The notes: generated by a model from the letters alone, not told the origin. Shown: positions 1 through 7,824, numbered from the stretch's first letter. The stretch is 17,769 bases of DNA from an uncultured Saprospiraceae bacterium (GCA_937959095.1 CALGLY010000011.1:1-17769), one strand, 5' to 3'. Program-made: numbers and translations.

Positions 1-77
1 AAGGTTATTTTCTTACACTCCTTGTAAAACAACGAGCGTGATAAAACTAAATATCTGATTTATAAACACTTGTAGCT

Positions 78-112
78 AAAAGCCAAAAGCTAACTGCCAA
101 TGGCTAAAGTCG
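78..112. repeat. degenerate heptamer tandem repeat
   Basis: Four consecutive 7-mers read AAAAGCC, AAAAGCT, AACTGCC and AATGGCT (78-105), followed by the weaker AAAGTCG (106-112). The pattern is roughly AANNGCY. It lies just past the stop codon of the epimerase-like gene (minus strand). I see no gene in 1-119. Such short heptamer repeats between genes are seen in several bacterial groups, and their function is not established. A different heptamer family occurs at 14677-14722. Confidence 0.55.
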
Positions 113-119
113 AGCTAAG

Positions 120-1265
120 CTATGCCGCTATTGGCATATAATTATTGAGGGAGGTATAAATTACTTGACTATATTGTTCTAATTTTTCTTTATCTATGGT
201 CACACCAATTCCATCATTCACAATAGGTGCTGCTATGCCAAAGTTCCCGAAGGCAACGCACTCCTTTCCTATGTCATTCTCCATAAAGTAGGTAGCATAA
301 GAACCTTCCAATGCAATGAGTGGATGATGCTGTGCAAAAACACGCCCTACTGCGCTTAAAATCGCTGTTTCGCCTACATTACATCCAAGCTGACATTTGA
401 TGCCATGCGCCAGCGCAAAGGCATGTACCTTTGAAGTCTTTAATACGCCTCCCATTTTGGAAAGCTTCAGGTTGAAGCGCAGTTTGTGCGCAGGTATGTT
501 GTTGCTATAATAGGCCGCTTGTGTCATCGAACAAACGGATTCATCGAGCATGATAGGGGTATCCACTTCCTGACTCAGCAGAGGGAGCTGATATAATTCG
601 GCGGTGGATAGTGGCTCTTCGATACTACTAATATTGTATTTCTCAAAGGCGCGAATTTTTTCGCGTGCCTGCTCCAAGGTCCAAGCCCGGTTAACATCCA
701 AGCGAATATCTACCTCCTCGCCTAACTCTTTTCGGAGAAGGGCTAAATATTGCTCATCATTAGCATGACCTACTTTTAGCTTAATTTGTTGAAAACCGAC
801 TGTCTTTACCAGTTGCACCCATTTATTCATTTTTTCAAGGGGCAAAAAAGGAAGCACCGCAGAATAAATAGGTGTAAAATTATTGTTAAACCCAAAACTA
901 TTGGATAGAGAACAAGTATTTTTTTGCCCCCAAATATCCAATAATGCCATTTCGACAGCTGCTGCAAGCGCAGGGAGTTGGTAGTCTTGCTGAATTCTAC
1001 GCACGACTTGTTCAATACTATTCAAGCTATTGCTTTCTAGCTTGAGTAAAGGACGCAAAGCACTGGCCGCTTGTTCTCTTATCATTTCCGTGTCTTCTCC
1101 TGTCACGTAGCTTCTTGGCGCGCCTTCTCCGTAGCCAATTCGTCCATCGGCAGTCTGTAATTCAAGTACTATAGATTCCGAATACGCGCGCTTCTTGAGG
1201 TGGTGGTCTATGGAAGTCTTAAAAGGGATGTTAACTCGATATAGAGCGATTTCTTTTGTTTTCAT
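120..1265 (-). CDS. enolase-superfamily enzyme, dipeptide epimerase-like (MLE subgroup)
   Basis: The 381-residue protein has the layout of the muconate-lactonizing/dipeptide epimerase branch of the enolase superfamily: an N-terminal capping domain (about 1-125) and a TIM-barrel domain. Visible active-site elements are the KxK motif (K162-L-K164), metal ligands D190 (in RLDVNRAW), E217 (in EEPL) and D241 (in LDES), and the second general base K267 in NLKLSKMGG. Related enzymes epimerise L-Ala-D/L-Glu during murein peptide recycling or act on other dipeptides or cycloisomerise ring substrates. The specificity loop here (GCNVGET and LEGSYATYF) does not let me fix the substrate. It stands alone: no murein-recycling partner such as an LD-carboxypeptidase or NlpC/P60 gene is next to it. 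The start is the first ATG (MKTKEIALYRV), which begins the first beta strand directly. No clear promoter box was found. Cytoplasmic. Confidence 0.85.
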   Translation of the reverse strand: MKTKEIALYRVNIPFKTSIDHHLKKRAYSESIVLELQTADGRIGYGEGAPRSYVTGEDTEMIREQAASALRPLLKLESNSLNSIEQVVRRIQQDYQLPALAAAVEMALLDIWGQKNTCSLSNSFGFNNNFTPIYSAVLPFLPLEKMNKWVQLVKTVGFQQIKLKVGHANDEQYLALLRKELGEEVDIRLDVNRAWTLEQAREKIRAFEKYNISSIEEPLSTAELYQLPLLSQEVDTPIMLDESVCSMTQAAYYSNNIPAHKLRFNLKLSKMGGVLKTSKVHAFALAHGIKCQLGCNVGETAILSAVGRVFAQHHPLIALEGSYATYFMENDIGKECVAFGNFGIAAPIVNDGIGVTIDKEKLEQYSQVIYTSLNNYMPIAA

Positions 1266-1676
1266 TTCGTTTTCTTTTAAGAATAATTTTTAGTATTTGC
1301 TCTTTTATTGCAAGACTAGAAAAAGGTAACCCCTGTTCAATAAAAAATTACATTTTCCTAAATCTGTTCTTAATTTCTCAAGTCAAAGTTGGGGTTTCTT
1401 CGAGGAGGATACAAGCATTTGTTTCCCAACGGCTACTTTGCCTTTCCGAATGAACGATATTAGCTTCCGAATGAAAAAGAAGCTTATGATAAGTAGCATA
1501 AAGCATTCCTTTTTTCACTCGATGCTTGAACATTAGGCGGCGCATTCGGATTGAATAATATGGCATTATCCATCCAATTATCTAGGGTTTGGGCAATTGA
1601 AATGCGGAGGTATAAAAATTTGATGGATGCTCTCATAATCTCTGTTTTATTTTCAAGTACAAAGTAAATGCCTTTT

Positions 1677-1714
1677 CGCCCCATCTACCACCACATTTTG
1701 ATGTGGTCGGGGCG
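1677..1714. repeat. interrupted hairpin
   Basis: The inner stem is ACCACAT / ATGTGGT with loop TTTG. The outer stem is CGCCCC (1677-1682) pairing with GGGGCG (1709-1714), separated from the inner stem by a 7-base bulge on the left and a single base on the right. There is no T-run, so this is not a standard terminator. Its role is unknown. Confidence 0.4.
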
Positions 1715-1787
1715 CACAAGACCTTACTCTTTACGAAAGCAAAGATTCGGCTTTAGGACACTATTTTTTAGCGATAAATTACGGATA

Positions 1788-1819
1788 TTCAAAAACAGGT
1801 TTTTTTACCTATTTTTGAA
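1788..1819. terminator. terminator-like hairpin after the lipoprotein relic
   Basis: The arms at 1788-1800 (TTCAAAAACAGGT) and 1807-1819 (ACCTATTTTTGAA) pair over 12 of 13 bases around a six-T loop. It sits 22 bases past the stop of the decayed lipoprotein copy, on the side expected for a terminator of minus-strand transcription. The T-rich part lies inside the arm and not after it, so termination is an inference. Confidence 0.45.
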
Positions 1820-1841
1820 AAAAGGAAACTCAAATAGTTAT

Positions 1842-2045
1842 TCAGAACATTGAAATGGGCTTGCTATCAATGGGGTGTATCACAAATTTATTTGGAAGAT
1901 TTGAATGTGGATTAGTATCATAACTTTCCTTTCCAAGCAGGATATCCAATTGCTCAAAGTATTCGGTATTGTAACAGACTGATGAACAAAAAAAACTGAT
2001 ACGTGAAAGTAAATAAAGTCGAAGAGAATTTATTTTCTATTTCAT
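1842..2045 (-). pseudogene. decayed paralogue of the adjacent small lipoprotein gene
   Basis: Reading the minus strand from the ATG at 2043-2045 gives Met-Lys-stop (TAG at 2037-2039) and then an open frame to a TGA at 1842-1844. The frame encodes a signal-peptide-like stretch ending in a lipobox-like cysteine and then CYNTEYFEQLDILLGKE. The intact lipoprotein next door reads CNNTEDFEQLDTLLGKE after its lipobox, so 14 of 17 residues match. At DNA level, 1928-1977 matches 2421-2470 at 42 of 50 positions. After this segment the two sequences diverge completely. I therefore read it as the 5' end of a tandem duplicate that acquired a stop at codon 3 and lost its body. It lies 28 bases downstream of the intact copy on the same strand. 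Confidence 0.7.
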
Positions 2046-2073
2046 AAATGTGCAATTTATTATTGGGAATTAC

Positions 2074-2553
2074 TTAAAACTCATACTCTCGCACAACTGG
2101 AATTTGATTATTCCCCTCGGCTAAAGCATCTTGCATGATTAGGATGTTTTCTGTTAAATGAACAATCTCCCAATACTCCACAAAATCGCCTCTAGCTGCT
2201 CGCCCATCCATTTTAAACTTAAACACTAATCGAATTACAGAATGGTCATCCCGCATACTCCACTTCTTCGTTTCTGTTTCTATATTTTCCTCCTCTAAAC
2301 ATTCTAATGCACCTATATCATACTGAAAATCGGAGATGGTTTCAAATCGAAGAACATCATCTAAATCACAGGCTTCGGTGACATCTATACCATTGCGAGT
2401 GAGGGCAACCAAACGCCACTCTTTCCCAAGCAGGGTATCCAATTGTTCAAAATCTTCGGTATTGTTGCAGGCAAATAGGCAGGGAATAGCGATGAAAAAT
2501 AGAAAGGAAGAACGCTTTGTAGTGGCCGAGTGCTTATTTAATAGAAGATTCAT
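2074..2553 (-). CDS. small lipoprotein, lipocalin-like fold suspected
   Basis: The 159-residue product begins with a basic stretch and a hydrophobic segment (about 15-28) ending in a lipobox with Cys29 (PCLFAC-NN), so it should be exported and lipid-anchored. The mature part starts with a short acidic helix (EDFEQLDTLLGKEWRLVAL) followed by alternating strands and an ending EYWEIVHLTENILIMQD. This resembles the small lipocalin-like/META-like lipoproteins common in Bacteroidota, in which a K-W-x-L strand opens the barrel, but the match is by eye only and no function can be assigned. A decayed tandem duplicate follows at 1842-2045. The upstream region (2554-2811) shows no exact TAnnTTTG box for this strand and contains a long inverted repeat. 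Confidence 0.75.
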   Translation of the reverse strand: MNLLLNKHSATTKRSSFLFFIAIPCLFACNNTEDFEQLDTLLGKEWRLVALTRNGIDVTEACDLDDVLRFETISDFQYDIGALECLEEENIETETKKWSMRDDHSVIRLVFKFKMDGRAARGDFVEYWEIVHLTENILIMQDALAEGNNQIPVVREYEF

Positions 2554-2614
2554 AAGTGTGTGGGTTTTGATTGTGTTCTAATTTAGAAACGCACTTATGA
2601 GCAGCTTAGTGCCA

Positions 2615-2722
2615 TTCAAAAAATAAATTCGATATTTTACAAAAAAAAACAAAACGTAGCAACTGCAAAGGTCTGAAGTCTTGGTTTAATTTGTAAAATC
2701 AAAAGAGGATTTATTTTTTGAA
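2615..2722. repeat. two-stem inverted repeat upstream of the small lipoprotein gene
   Basis: The outer arms TTCAAAAAATAAAT (2615-2628) and its exact complement (2709-2722) pair over 14 bases. Inner arms ATTTTACAAA (2634-2643) and TTTGTAAAAT (2690-2699) pair over 10 bases. The arms are AT-rich, which lowers the weight of the match, but two nested perfect stems in register are unlikely to be accidental. It could be a small insertion relic or a structured leader. Confidence 0.4.
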
Positions 2723-2815
2723 CAATCCCTTAGTAGGTTATTGGCGTAGGATTTAGGGTGCAAAAAAATAGCATCAACTAGATTCTTTATCCAGCTCATG
2801 CTACTTATTTTCTAG

Positions 2816-2976
2816 GGCATCAGAATTTAAGTTCTTACCATATTAAACGATGTGTATTTTTTTACTGATTAAGACGAAGGTTCACGACTTTAGCCTTAGC
2901 TAAAGGAGTGGTTCTTCAACGAATAGCAGTGAAAAAAGACCAAGTTTAATATGGTAAGAACTTAGATTTTGATGCA
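2816..2976. mobile_element. MITE-like element with 33-bp inverted repeats and CTAG flanks
   Basis: The left arm (2816-2848) and right arm (2944-2976) are inverted copies matching at 30 of 33 positions, with a perfect inner run AAGTTCTTACCATATTAAAC. Both ends are bordered by CTAG (2812-2815 and 2977-2980). This fits a 4-bp target duplication of the YTAR type known for IS5-family elements, or a TA duplication of the IS630 type. The 161-bp length and absence of a coding frame point to a non-autonomous element. A smaller near-palindrome (CTTTAG..CTAAAG) sits near its centre. It lies 22 bases past the pyruvate kinase stop codon, so on transcription it could also fold into a long hairpin. Confidence 0.6.
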
Positions 2977-3002
2977 CTAGGGCAGTCATTATTTTTAAAC
3001 CC

Positions 3003-4442
3003 TTATTCTATCAAGGTCACTTTCAGCATATTTGTTCGATAACGGCGACCAATAGGCATGCTACCTGTATTCACAATAAGATCCCCTTTTTTCACGCGCC
3101 CTTTTTCTTTCAAGATAGCAGCCACATCAGCAATCGTCTCGTCAGTAGTCGTGAATTTATCGTAGTAGTAGCCGCGCACGCCCCACACCAAGTTGAGCGT
3201 TTTCAGCATATATTTCTGATCCGAAAAGGCATAGATTTTCGATTTCGGGCGGAAGCTCGACAATTTGAAGGCGGTATAGCCCGAAGTCGTCATTCCTATA
3301 ATCGCTTTTGCCCCGATTTCATCTGCCGTTTTAGAAGCACTAAAACACACCACATCCGACACAAATGTCCGCGATTTTTTCGATGCTTTCGGACGCTTAT
3401 CTTCTATTGCGTAATGCTTTTCGGCCTCTTCTATGATTTTGTTCATCGCTTCTACCACCTTCACAGGATGTTTCCCTACGGAGGTTTCGCCACTTAACAT
3501 CACACAGTCTGCACCATCGAGTACAGCATTTGCTACATCCGTAATTTCGGCACGTGTCGGAGTCATATTAGAGATCATACTATCCAGCATATGCGTCGCT
3601 ACGATTACAGGGCGTGCGCGCTGAATGCATTTGCGAATAATCATTTTTTGAAGCACTGGTAGTTGTTCCATTGGCACTTCCACACCGAGGTCGCCACGCG
3701 CTACCATAATCGCATTCGAGTGTTTTATGATTTTGTCAATATTAGCAATGGCTTCGGGTTTTTCTATTTTTGCTAATACTTTAGCGCGATGTCCTGCTGC
3801 CTGTACTCGCTTATTCAGGTCTTTCATATCTTCCGCAGTACGCACGAAGGAAAGGGCAATCCAATTGACAGGTTGTGTCAGGATAAAAGCTAAGTCTTTT
3901 TCATCTTTTAGCGTCATCGAAGGGAGTGAAATTTTGGTATTTGGCAGATTAACCCCCTTGCGTGAAGAAAGAGTACCACCATTTGTCACCTTCAATTTTA
4001 CCGTATCTATACGGTTTGTTTCTACTACTTCTAGCTCTATTTTTCCATCATCTATCAGCACTTTTTCTCCCTTTCTCACATCTTCTGGAAACTGGCTATA
4101 GCCCATATATATTTTCTCCGCAGTGCCGATGCATTCCTGATTCGTGAAGGTGATAATTTGCCCTTCGGTGAGTTCTAAGGCATTGTCCTTTATTTCGCCT
4201 ACCCGTAGTTTTGGACCTTGCAAATCAGCAAGAATACTAATGTGCGTTCCAAAGTCTTCATTGATTTTTAAAATATTATCAATTACCTTCTTATGGTCTT
4301 CATGTGTACCATGCGAAAAATTGAGTCGAAAGACATCTACGCCTGCTTTCACTAGTTTCAATAGCATTTTATAGCTACTGGATGCAGGCCCTATAGTTGC
4401 AACAATCTTAGTATTCTGATGATCTGTTATTTTAAATGCCAT
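3003..4442 (-). CDS. pyk: pyruvate kinase
   Basis: Converts phosphoenolpyruvate plus ADP to pyruvate plus ATP, the last step of glycolysis, in the cytoplasm. The 479-residue length is normal. The family motifs appear in order: TKIVATIGPAS at the N-terminus, LNFSHG with the PEP-site region, a B-domain starting after LADLQGPKLRVGE, KIEKPEAI, the metal-binding MVARGDLGVEVP, IVATHMLDSM and PTRAEITDVANAVLDG. The C-terminal allosteric domain is complete (ending MLKVTLIE). The ATQML motif of many homologues is ATHML here. The start MAFKITDHQNTKIVATIG is the only plausible one. It is monocistronic and divergent from the TonB receptor. A -7 type promoter box lies at 4502-4509 and a LacI-type palindrome about 160 bases upstream of its start codon. 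Confidence 0.97.
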   Translation of the reverse strand: MAFKITDHQNTKIVATIGPASSSYKMLLKLVKAGVDVFRLNFSHGTHEDHKKVIDNILKINEDFGTHISILADLQGPKLRVGEIKDNALELTEGQIITFTNQECIGTAEKIYMGYSQFPEDVRKGEKVLIDDGKIELEVVETNRIDTVKLKVTNGGTLSSRKGVNLPNTKISLPSMTLKDEKDLAFILTQPVNWIALSFVRTAEDMKDLNKRVQAAGHRAKVLAKIEKPEAIANIDKIIKHSNAIMVARGDLGVEVPMEQLPVLQKMIIRKCIQRARPVIVATHMLDSMISNMTPTRAEITDVANAVLDGADCVMLSGETSVGKHPVKVVEAMNKIIEEAEKHYAIEDKRPKASKKSRTFVSDVVCFSASKTADEIGAKAIIGMTTSGYTAFKLSSFRPKSKIYAFSDQKYMLKTLNLVWGVRGYYYDKFTTTDETIADVAAILKEKGRVKKGDLIVNTGSMPIGRRYRTNMLKVTLIE

Positions 4443-4501
4443 AGTACGTGTTTAAAGTAATAATGTAGTAGTTGAAAAGTATTCCTTCTTGCTCGAATAA
4501 G

Positions 4502-4509
4502 CAAAAATA
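4502..4509 (-). promoter_or_regulatory. putative Bacteroidota -7 box for pyk
   Basis: On the minus strand this reads TATTTTTG, an exact TAnnTTTG match of the Bacteroidota sigma factor -7 element. It would give a leader of roughly 50 bases before the pyk ATG. No TTG stands at the usual -33 distance. Confidence 0.4.
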
Positions 4510-4601
4510 GTCTTATTAGCCAATTACAGTTCTTCTACCTTCATTTATTTTATACTATTTACCGAAATGATACGATTGATTTAACAAAAATGTACTTTTC
4601 T

Positions 4602-4617
4602 AAACAAACGTTTGCGA
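4602..4617. promoter_or_regulatory. candidate LacI-family operator
   Basis: The core CAAACGTTTG (4605-4614) is a perfect 10-bp palindrome with a central CG. The 16-mer AAACAAACGTTTGCGA matches the E. coli PurR consensus ACGCAAACGTTTGCGT at 13 of 16 positions. LacI-family regulators generally recognise such CG-centred palindromes. Its place between pyk and the receptor suggests control of either gene, but no regulator gene is in this window. Confidence 0.35.
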
Positions 4618-4911
4618 AAAAAAATTCAAACCAAGGAATAAAATTGCCTTATCTAGCTTGTTATTCAGGCGATTAAAGAATAAAAAATATGGAGCTTTTT
4701 CTATTTTTTAGAGCGGGTATTTCCTCCTGATTTTATTACGGTATGAAGAGGAAATTTTCATGTCTTATTTCGCACTTCAAGGAATTGATTTAGTCTTCAA
4801 AATATAGTAAGTAGTGCGTACTTATGTTAATAGCTTGTTAATGATGGAAGAATTCATTTCTGCATCTTGTCTAAAAAGTGAACCTTTACGCAAAGATTGA
4901 ATTATACCAAT

Positions 4912-7815
4912 ATGAAAAAGATTTTACTACTCACGATTGTTAGCCTAATTTTCCAATTTGCCCAAGCTCAACGCCCAGGTGGCGGCAGAGGGCAGCAGCC
5001 AAAGAAAGGAATTGGAAAAATCACAGGTGTTGTCCTTGATGAAACATCGGGCAAAGCCGTGGAATTTTCAACCGTATCACTCTACATCCAAGAAACAGAG
5101 GAATTGATAAGTGGCTCTATTTCCGATGAAAACGGAAAATTCGTTATTGATGAACTCAAAGACAATATCTATAAACTCGAAATCTCCTTTCTCGGCTACG
5201 AAAATTTGATCTTGGAAGATGTGGAAATGAAGCGTGAGAAGAATGTCTCGCTAGGGAAAATCCGCCTTTCCGCAGCCGCAGCCACGCTTGATGAGGTGAT
5301 TGTGAAAAGCGAACGCACCTTAATAGAAGAAAAGGTGGATAGAATGGTGTACAATGCCGAACAAGACGACCTTGCTAAAGGCGGCGATGCGGCAGATGTA
5401 CTACGCAAAGTACCCCTACTGCAAGTCGATTTGGAAGGCAATGTCACGCTACGCGGAACGTCCAATATTCGAGTGCTTATCAATAATAAGCCTTCGACTA
5501 TCATGGCAGATAATGTAGCCGATGCCCTGAAAATGATGCCTGCCGATATGATAAAAAAAGTAGAAGTAATCACATCGCCTTCGGCAAAATATGATGCAGA
5601 GGGTTCAGGTGGTATCATCAATATCATCACGAAGCGAAATAATCTGGAAGGCTATTATTTGAATGTCAATACAGGAGTCGGTTTGCGCGGCTCTAGTTTA
5701 GGACTAAATGGTAGCTTGCGTAAAGGTAAATTCGGTATGACGCTAGGTGGTCGAGGACGGGCATTTTATGCACCTTCAGAAAATACGCTAGAACAAATCA
5801 CCCTAGAGGATGGTATTGAGAACCTAAGTAGCCAATTCTCGGAGGCACAAAATAATGGTATTTTTGGACGTTACAATTTGGGCTTAGATTATGATATTGA
5901 CAACACCCAATTTCTTTCTGGTGGTGTTCGTTACGGTATTCGCTCCTTCTCGAACGACCAATTGCAAACCACCGAACTTTCGCGTGATAATGTGCTAAAT
6001 AATACCTTCCTAAGGAATATTGATGGCACAAATCGTTCCAATAGTATAGATGCGAATTTGGATTATCTAAAAATTTTCAAAGAAAACCAAGAGTGGAGTA
6101 TTTCCTCGCTTTATAGTATTCGCGATGGAAGCAATAACTTTATTTCTGACAACTTGACTGAAGATGAAGTCATTTTAAACAGCCTGAAAAACGATAACGC
6201 CAGTCGTAATCAAGAATTCACCTTCCAAACCGATTTTCAAACACCGATTGGTGACAACCAAATGTTTGAAGTAGGCGGTAAAGGTATCTTTCGTCAGGTA
6301 GATAGCGATTTTTCCTACTTATTTGCAGAAGCTGGAGGCGACTTTGTACTCGATCCGAATCGCCCTGCGGGTACTTTAGATTATGAACAAAATGTATCGG
6401 CAGCTTATACCTCTTATACTTATTCTACGCCAAGTAAATTGACGTTCAAAGTCGGTGCGCGCTATGAGAAAACCGCCATCAATGCCACGCAAGATGGAGA
6501 AACTATTGACATTCCGGACTATGATAATCTCGTACCAAGTATAAATATCTCTAAGCGACTCGCGAATTATAGTACCATCAAATTGGGCTATGGTCGTCGA
6601 ATTCAGCGTCCGGGCTTGCGCCAATTGAATCCTAATGTGAATGTGTCGAACAGTCAAGATATACAAGCAGGAAATCCTAGTCTAGAGCCTGAACTCACCG
6701 ACAATATCGAATTGGGGTATAGTGGCATGGTGAATAAGACGTACTTCAATATTTCGCTCTTTACACGCTTCACAGATAATGCAATCAATCAAATCCGCTA
6801 TCCACTCAATGACGAATCAGGCGCGATTTTCACGACCTATGATAACATTGGTAAAGAACAAGCAACGGGAGTGAATATTTTTGCCAAAATTGATATTACC
6901 GACAATTGGAGTATAAATGGTGGTGTGAATACCAACTACGCACGACTAGAAGGACAGATTGTAGGGCTGAATGGACAAAGCGAAACTGCCGAAAATTCAG
7001 GCATCAACTATGGAGGTCGCTTAATGACACAGATGAAGCTAAACAAGGGTTGGAGTATGCAAGCCTTCACCTTTATGCGTGGGCGACGGGTGCAACTACA
7101 AGGCTGGCGCGGCGGCTATGGGATGTACGCACTAGGATTCAATAAAGACCTCAAAAACGAAAAAGGAAGCTTTGGTATTTCTGCGGAAAACTTTGCAGGC
7201 AGAGGTTGGAATATGCGTTCCGAAACAGTTTCACCTTTCTTTACGCAGACTACCGATCGTCTGTTTCTGAATAGAAGTATCCGTGTCAATTTCTCGTATA
7301 AATTTGGAAAGATGAATTTCCAAGAAAGTCGCAAAAAGACCCGTTCTGTTCGCAATGATGATGTGATGGGTGGTGGCGATGAAGGCGGTGGACAAGGTGG
7401 CAGCAGTAGTATGAGTGGCAGCAGCGGTTCTTCCTCGCGTAGTAGTGGCGGTAAGTCACGCTCTAGCAGTAAGAAATCTTCTAAAAAAGCAAAGACTGGT
7501 GATTCGGCAAAAGCTGCACCTGTGGGGAAAGTTTTAGATTTTTCTGGTAAATGGCAAGGTACGGCACAAACCCCACGTGGCGAAATGACGCAAACCTTCA
7601 ACTTCCAAGTAGAAGGCGATACCGTGACTGGAACAATAGAAACACCTAGAGGCGAACGCGAAATTTCCAATGGGAAAATTCTACCTGATGGGCAATTTGA
7701 ATTTGAGGTAGATTTGGGACGTTTCGTTATGAAACAAACGGGTACGATTATCTCGGAAACGGAAATTCTGCTGCAAAACGAGCGAGGAGAAATGACGATT
7801 CGGGGGGTGGAATAA
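4912..7815 (+). CDS. TonB-dependent outer membrane receptor with extra C-terminal domain
   Basis: An outer-membrane receptor expected to import an unknown ligand using TonB energy. From the chosen start (MKKILLL, 967 residues) there is a signal peptide ending FAQAQ, a Gly-rich start (RPGGGRG), a CarboxypepD_reg-like domain (about 35-120), a plug (ADVLRKVPLLQVDLEG, then EGSGGIINIITKR) and a beta-barrel of the 'outer membrane beta-barrel 3' kind, with the usual GRRIQRPGLRQLNP and LEPELTDNIELGY signatures. The barrel ends near INFSYKFG-like sequence (VNFSYKFGKMNF). Beyond it come a Gly/Ser/Lys-rich linker (about 7357-7524) and a separate 96-residue beta-rich domain (7525-7812) starting VLDFSGKWQGTAQTPRGE. 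An upstream in-frame ATG at 4897 would add MNYTN before the signal peptide; the later ATG gives a canonical one. No SusD partner follows, so it is not a standard SusC/D polysaccharide unit. The ligand cannot be told. Confidence 0.92.
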   Translation: MKKILLLTIVSLIFQFAQAQRPGGGRGQQPKKGIGKITGVVLDETSGKAVEFSTVSLYIQETEELISGSISDENGKFVIDELKDNIYKLEISFLGYENLILEDVEMKREKNVSLGKIRLSAAAATLDEVIVKSERTLIEEKVDRMVYNAEQDDLAKGGDAADVLRKVPLLQVDLEGNVTLRGTSNIRVLINNKPSTIMADNVADALKMMPADMIKKVEVITSPSAKYDAEGSGGIINIITKRNNLEGYYLNVNTGVGLRGSSLGLNGSLRKGKFGMTLGGRGRAFYAPSENTLEQITLEDGIENLSSQFSEAQNNGIFGRYNLGLDYDIDNTQFLSGGVRYGIRSFSNDQLQTTELSRDNVLNNTFLRNIDGTNRSNSIDANLDYLKIFKENQEWSISSLYSIRDGSNNFISDNLTEDEVILNSLKNDNASRNQEFTFQTDFQTPIGDNQMFEVGGKGIFRQVDSDFSYLFAEAGGDFVLDPNRPAGTLDYEQNVSAAYTSYTYSTPSKLTFKVGARYEKTAINATQDGETIDIPDYDNLVPSINISKRLANYSTIKLGYGRRIQRPGLRQLNPNVNVSNSQDIQAGNPSLEPELTDNIELGYSGMVNKTYFNISLFTRFTDNAINQIRYPLNDESGAIFTTYDNIGKEQATGVNIFAKIDITDNWSINGGVNTNYARLEGQIVGLNGQSETAENSGINYGGRLMTQMKLNKGWSMQAFTFMRGRRVQLQGWRGGYGMYALGFNKDLKNEKGSFGISAENFAGRGWNMRSETVSPFFTQTTDRLFLNRSIRVNFSYKFGKMNFQESRKKTRSVRNDDVMGGGDEGGGQGGSSSMSGSSGSSSRSSGGKSRSSSKKSSKKAKTGDSAKAAPVGKVLDFSGKWQGTAQTPRGEMTQTFNFQVEGDTVTGTIETPRGEREISNGKILPDGQFEFEVDLGRFVMKQTGTIISETEILLQNERGEMTIRGVE

Positions 7816-7824
7816 GGAGAATTG

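Larger units (their letters stand above)
1266..1841. other. gene-poor interval with only short unrecognised frames
   Basis: This 576-base stretch holds no gene I can support. Minus-strand frames of about 60 codons overlap one another in different phases and resemble nothing I know. On the plus strand a frame from 1392 to 1664 reads as protein-like text but is cut by three stop codons (TAG, TAG, TGA), so it may be a decayed gene. Two hairpins are listed separately (1677-1714 and 1788-1819). Confidence 0.5.
4443..4911. other. divergent intergenic region pyk / TonB receptor
   Basis: No gene is visible in these 469 bases. The region holds the putative pyk promoter box (4502-4509), a PurR/LacI-like palindrome (4602-4617) and a weak inverted repeat ATTTCCTC (4719-4726) / GAGGAAAT (4748-4755). 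No exact TAnnTTTG box was found for the receptor; the nearest are two TAGCTTG heptamers. Confidence 0.6.

Noticed and set aside
1484..1684. Short minus-strand gene (66 codons)
   Set aside because: No family similarity, no promoter box, and it overlaps other equally plausible short frames.
3727..4101. Plus-strand frame of 124 codons within pyruvate kinase
   Set aside because: Antisense of a highly conserved gene with every pyruvate kinase motif on the other strand.
5196..5630. Minus-strand frame of 144 codons inside the TonB receptor gene
   Set aside because: It is the antisense shadow of the plug-domain coding region and has no recognisable domain or signal.
7116..7670. Minus-strand frame of 184 codons at the end of the receptor gene
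   Set aside because: Antisense of the barrel end, the Ser/Gly linker and the C-terminal domain; its Pro/Leu-rich text mirrors the repetitive linker.
4897..7815. SusC of a polysaccharide utilisation locus
   Set aside because: No SusD-like lipoprotein or glycoside hydrolase gene is adjacent, and the barrel type is that of the beta-barrel 3 group.
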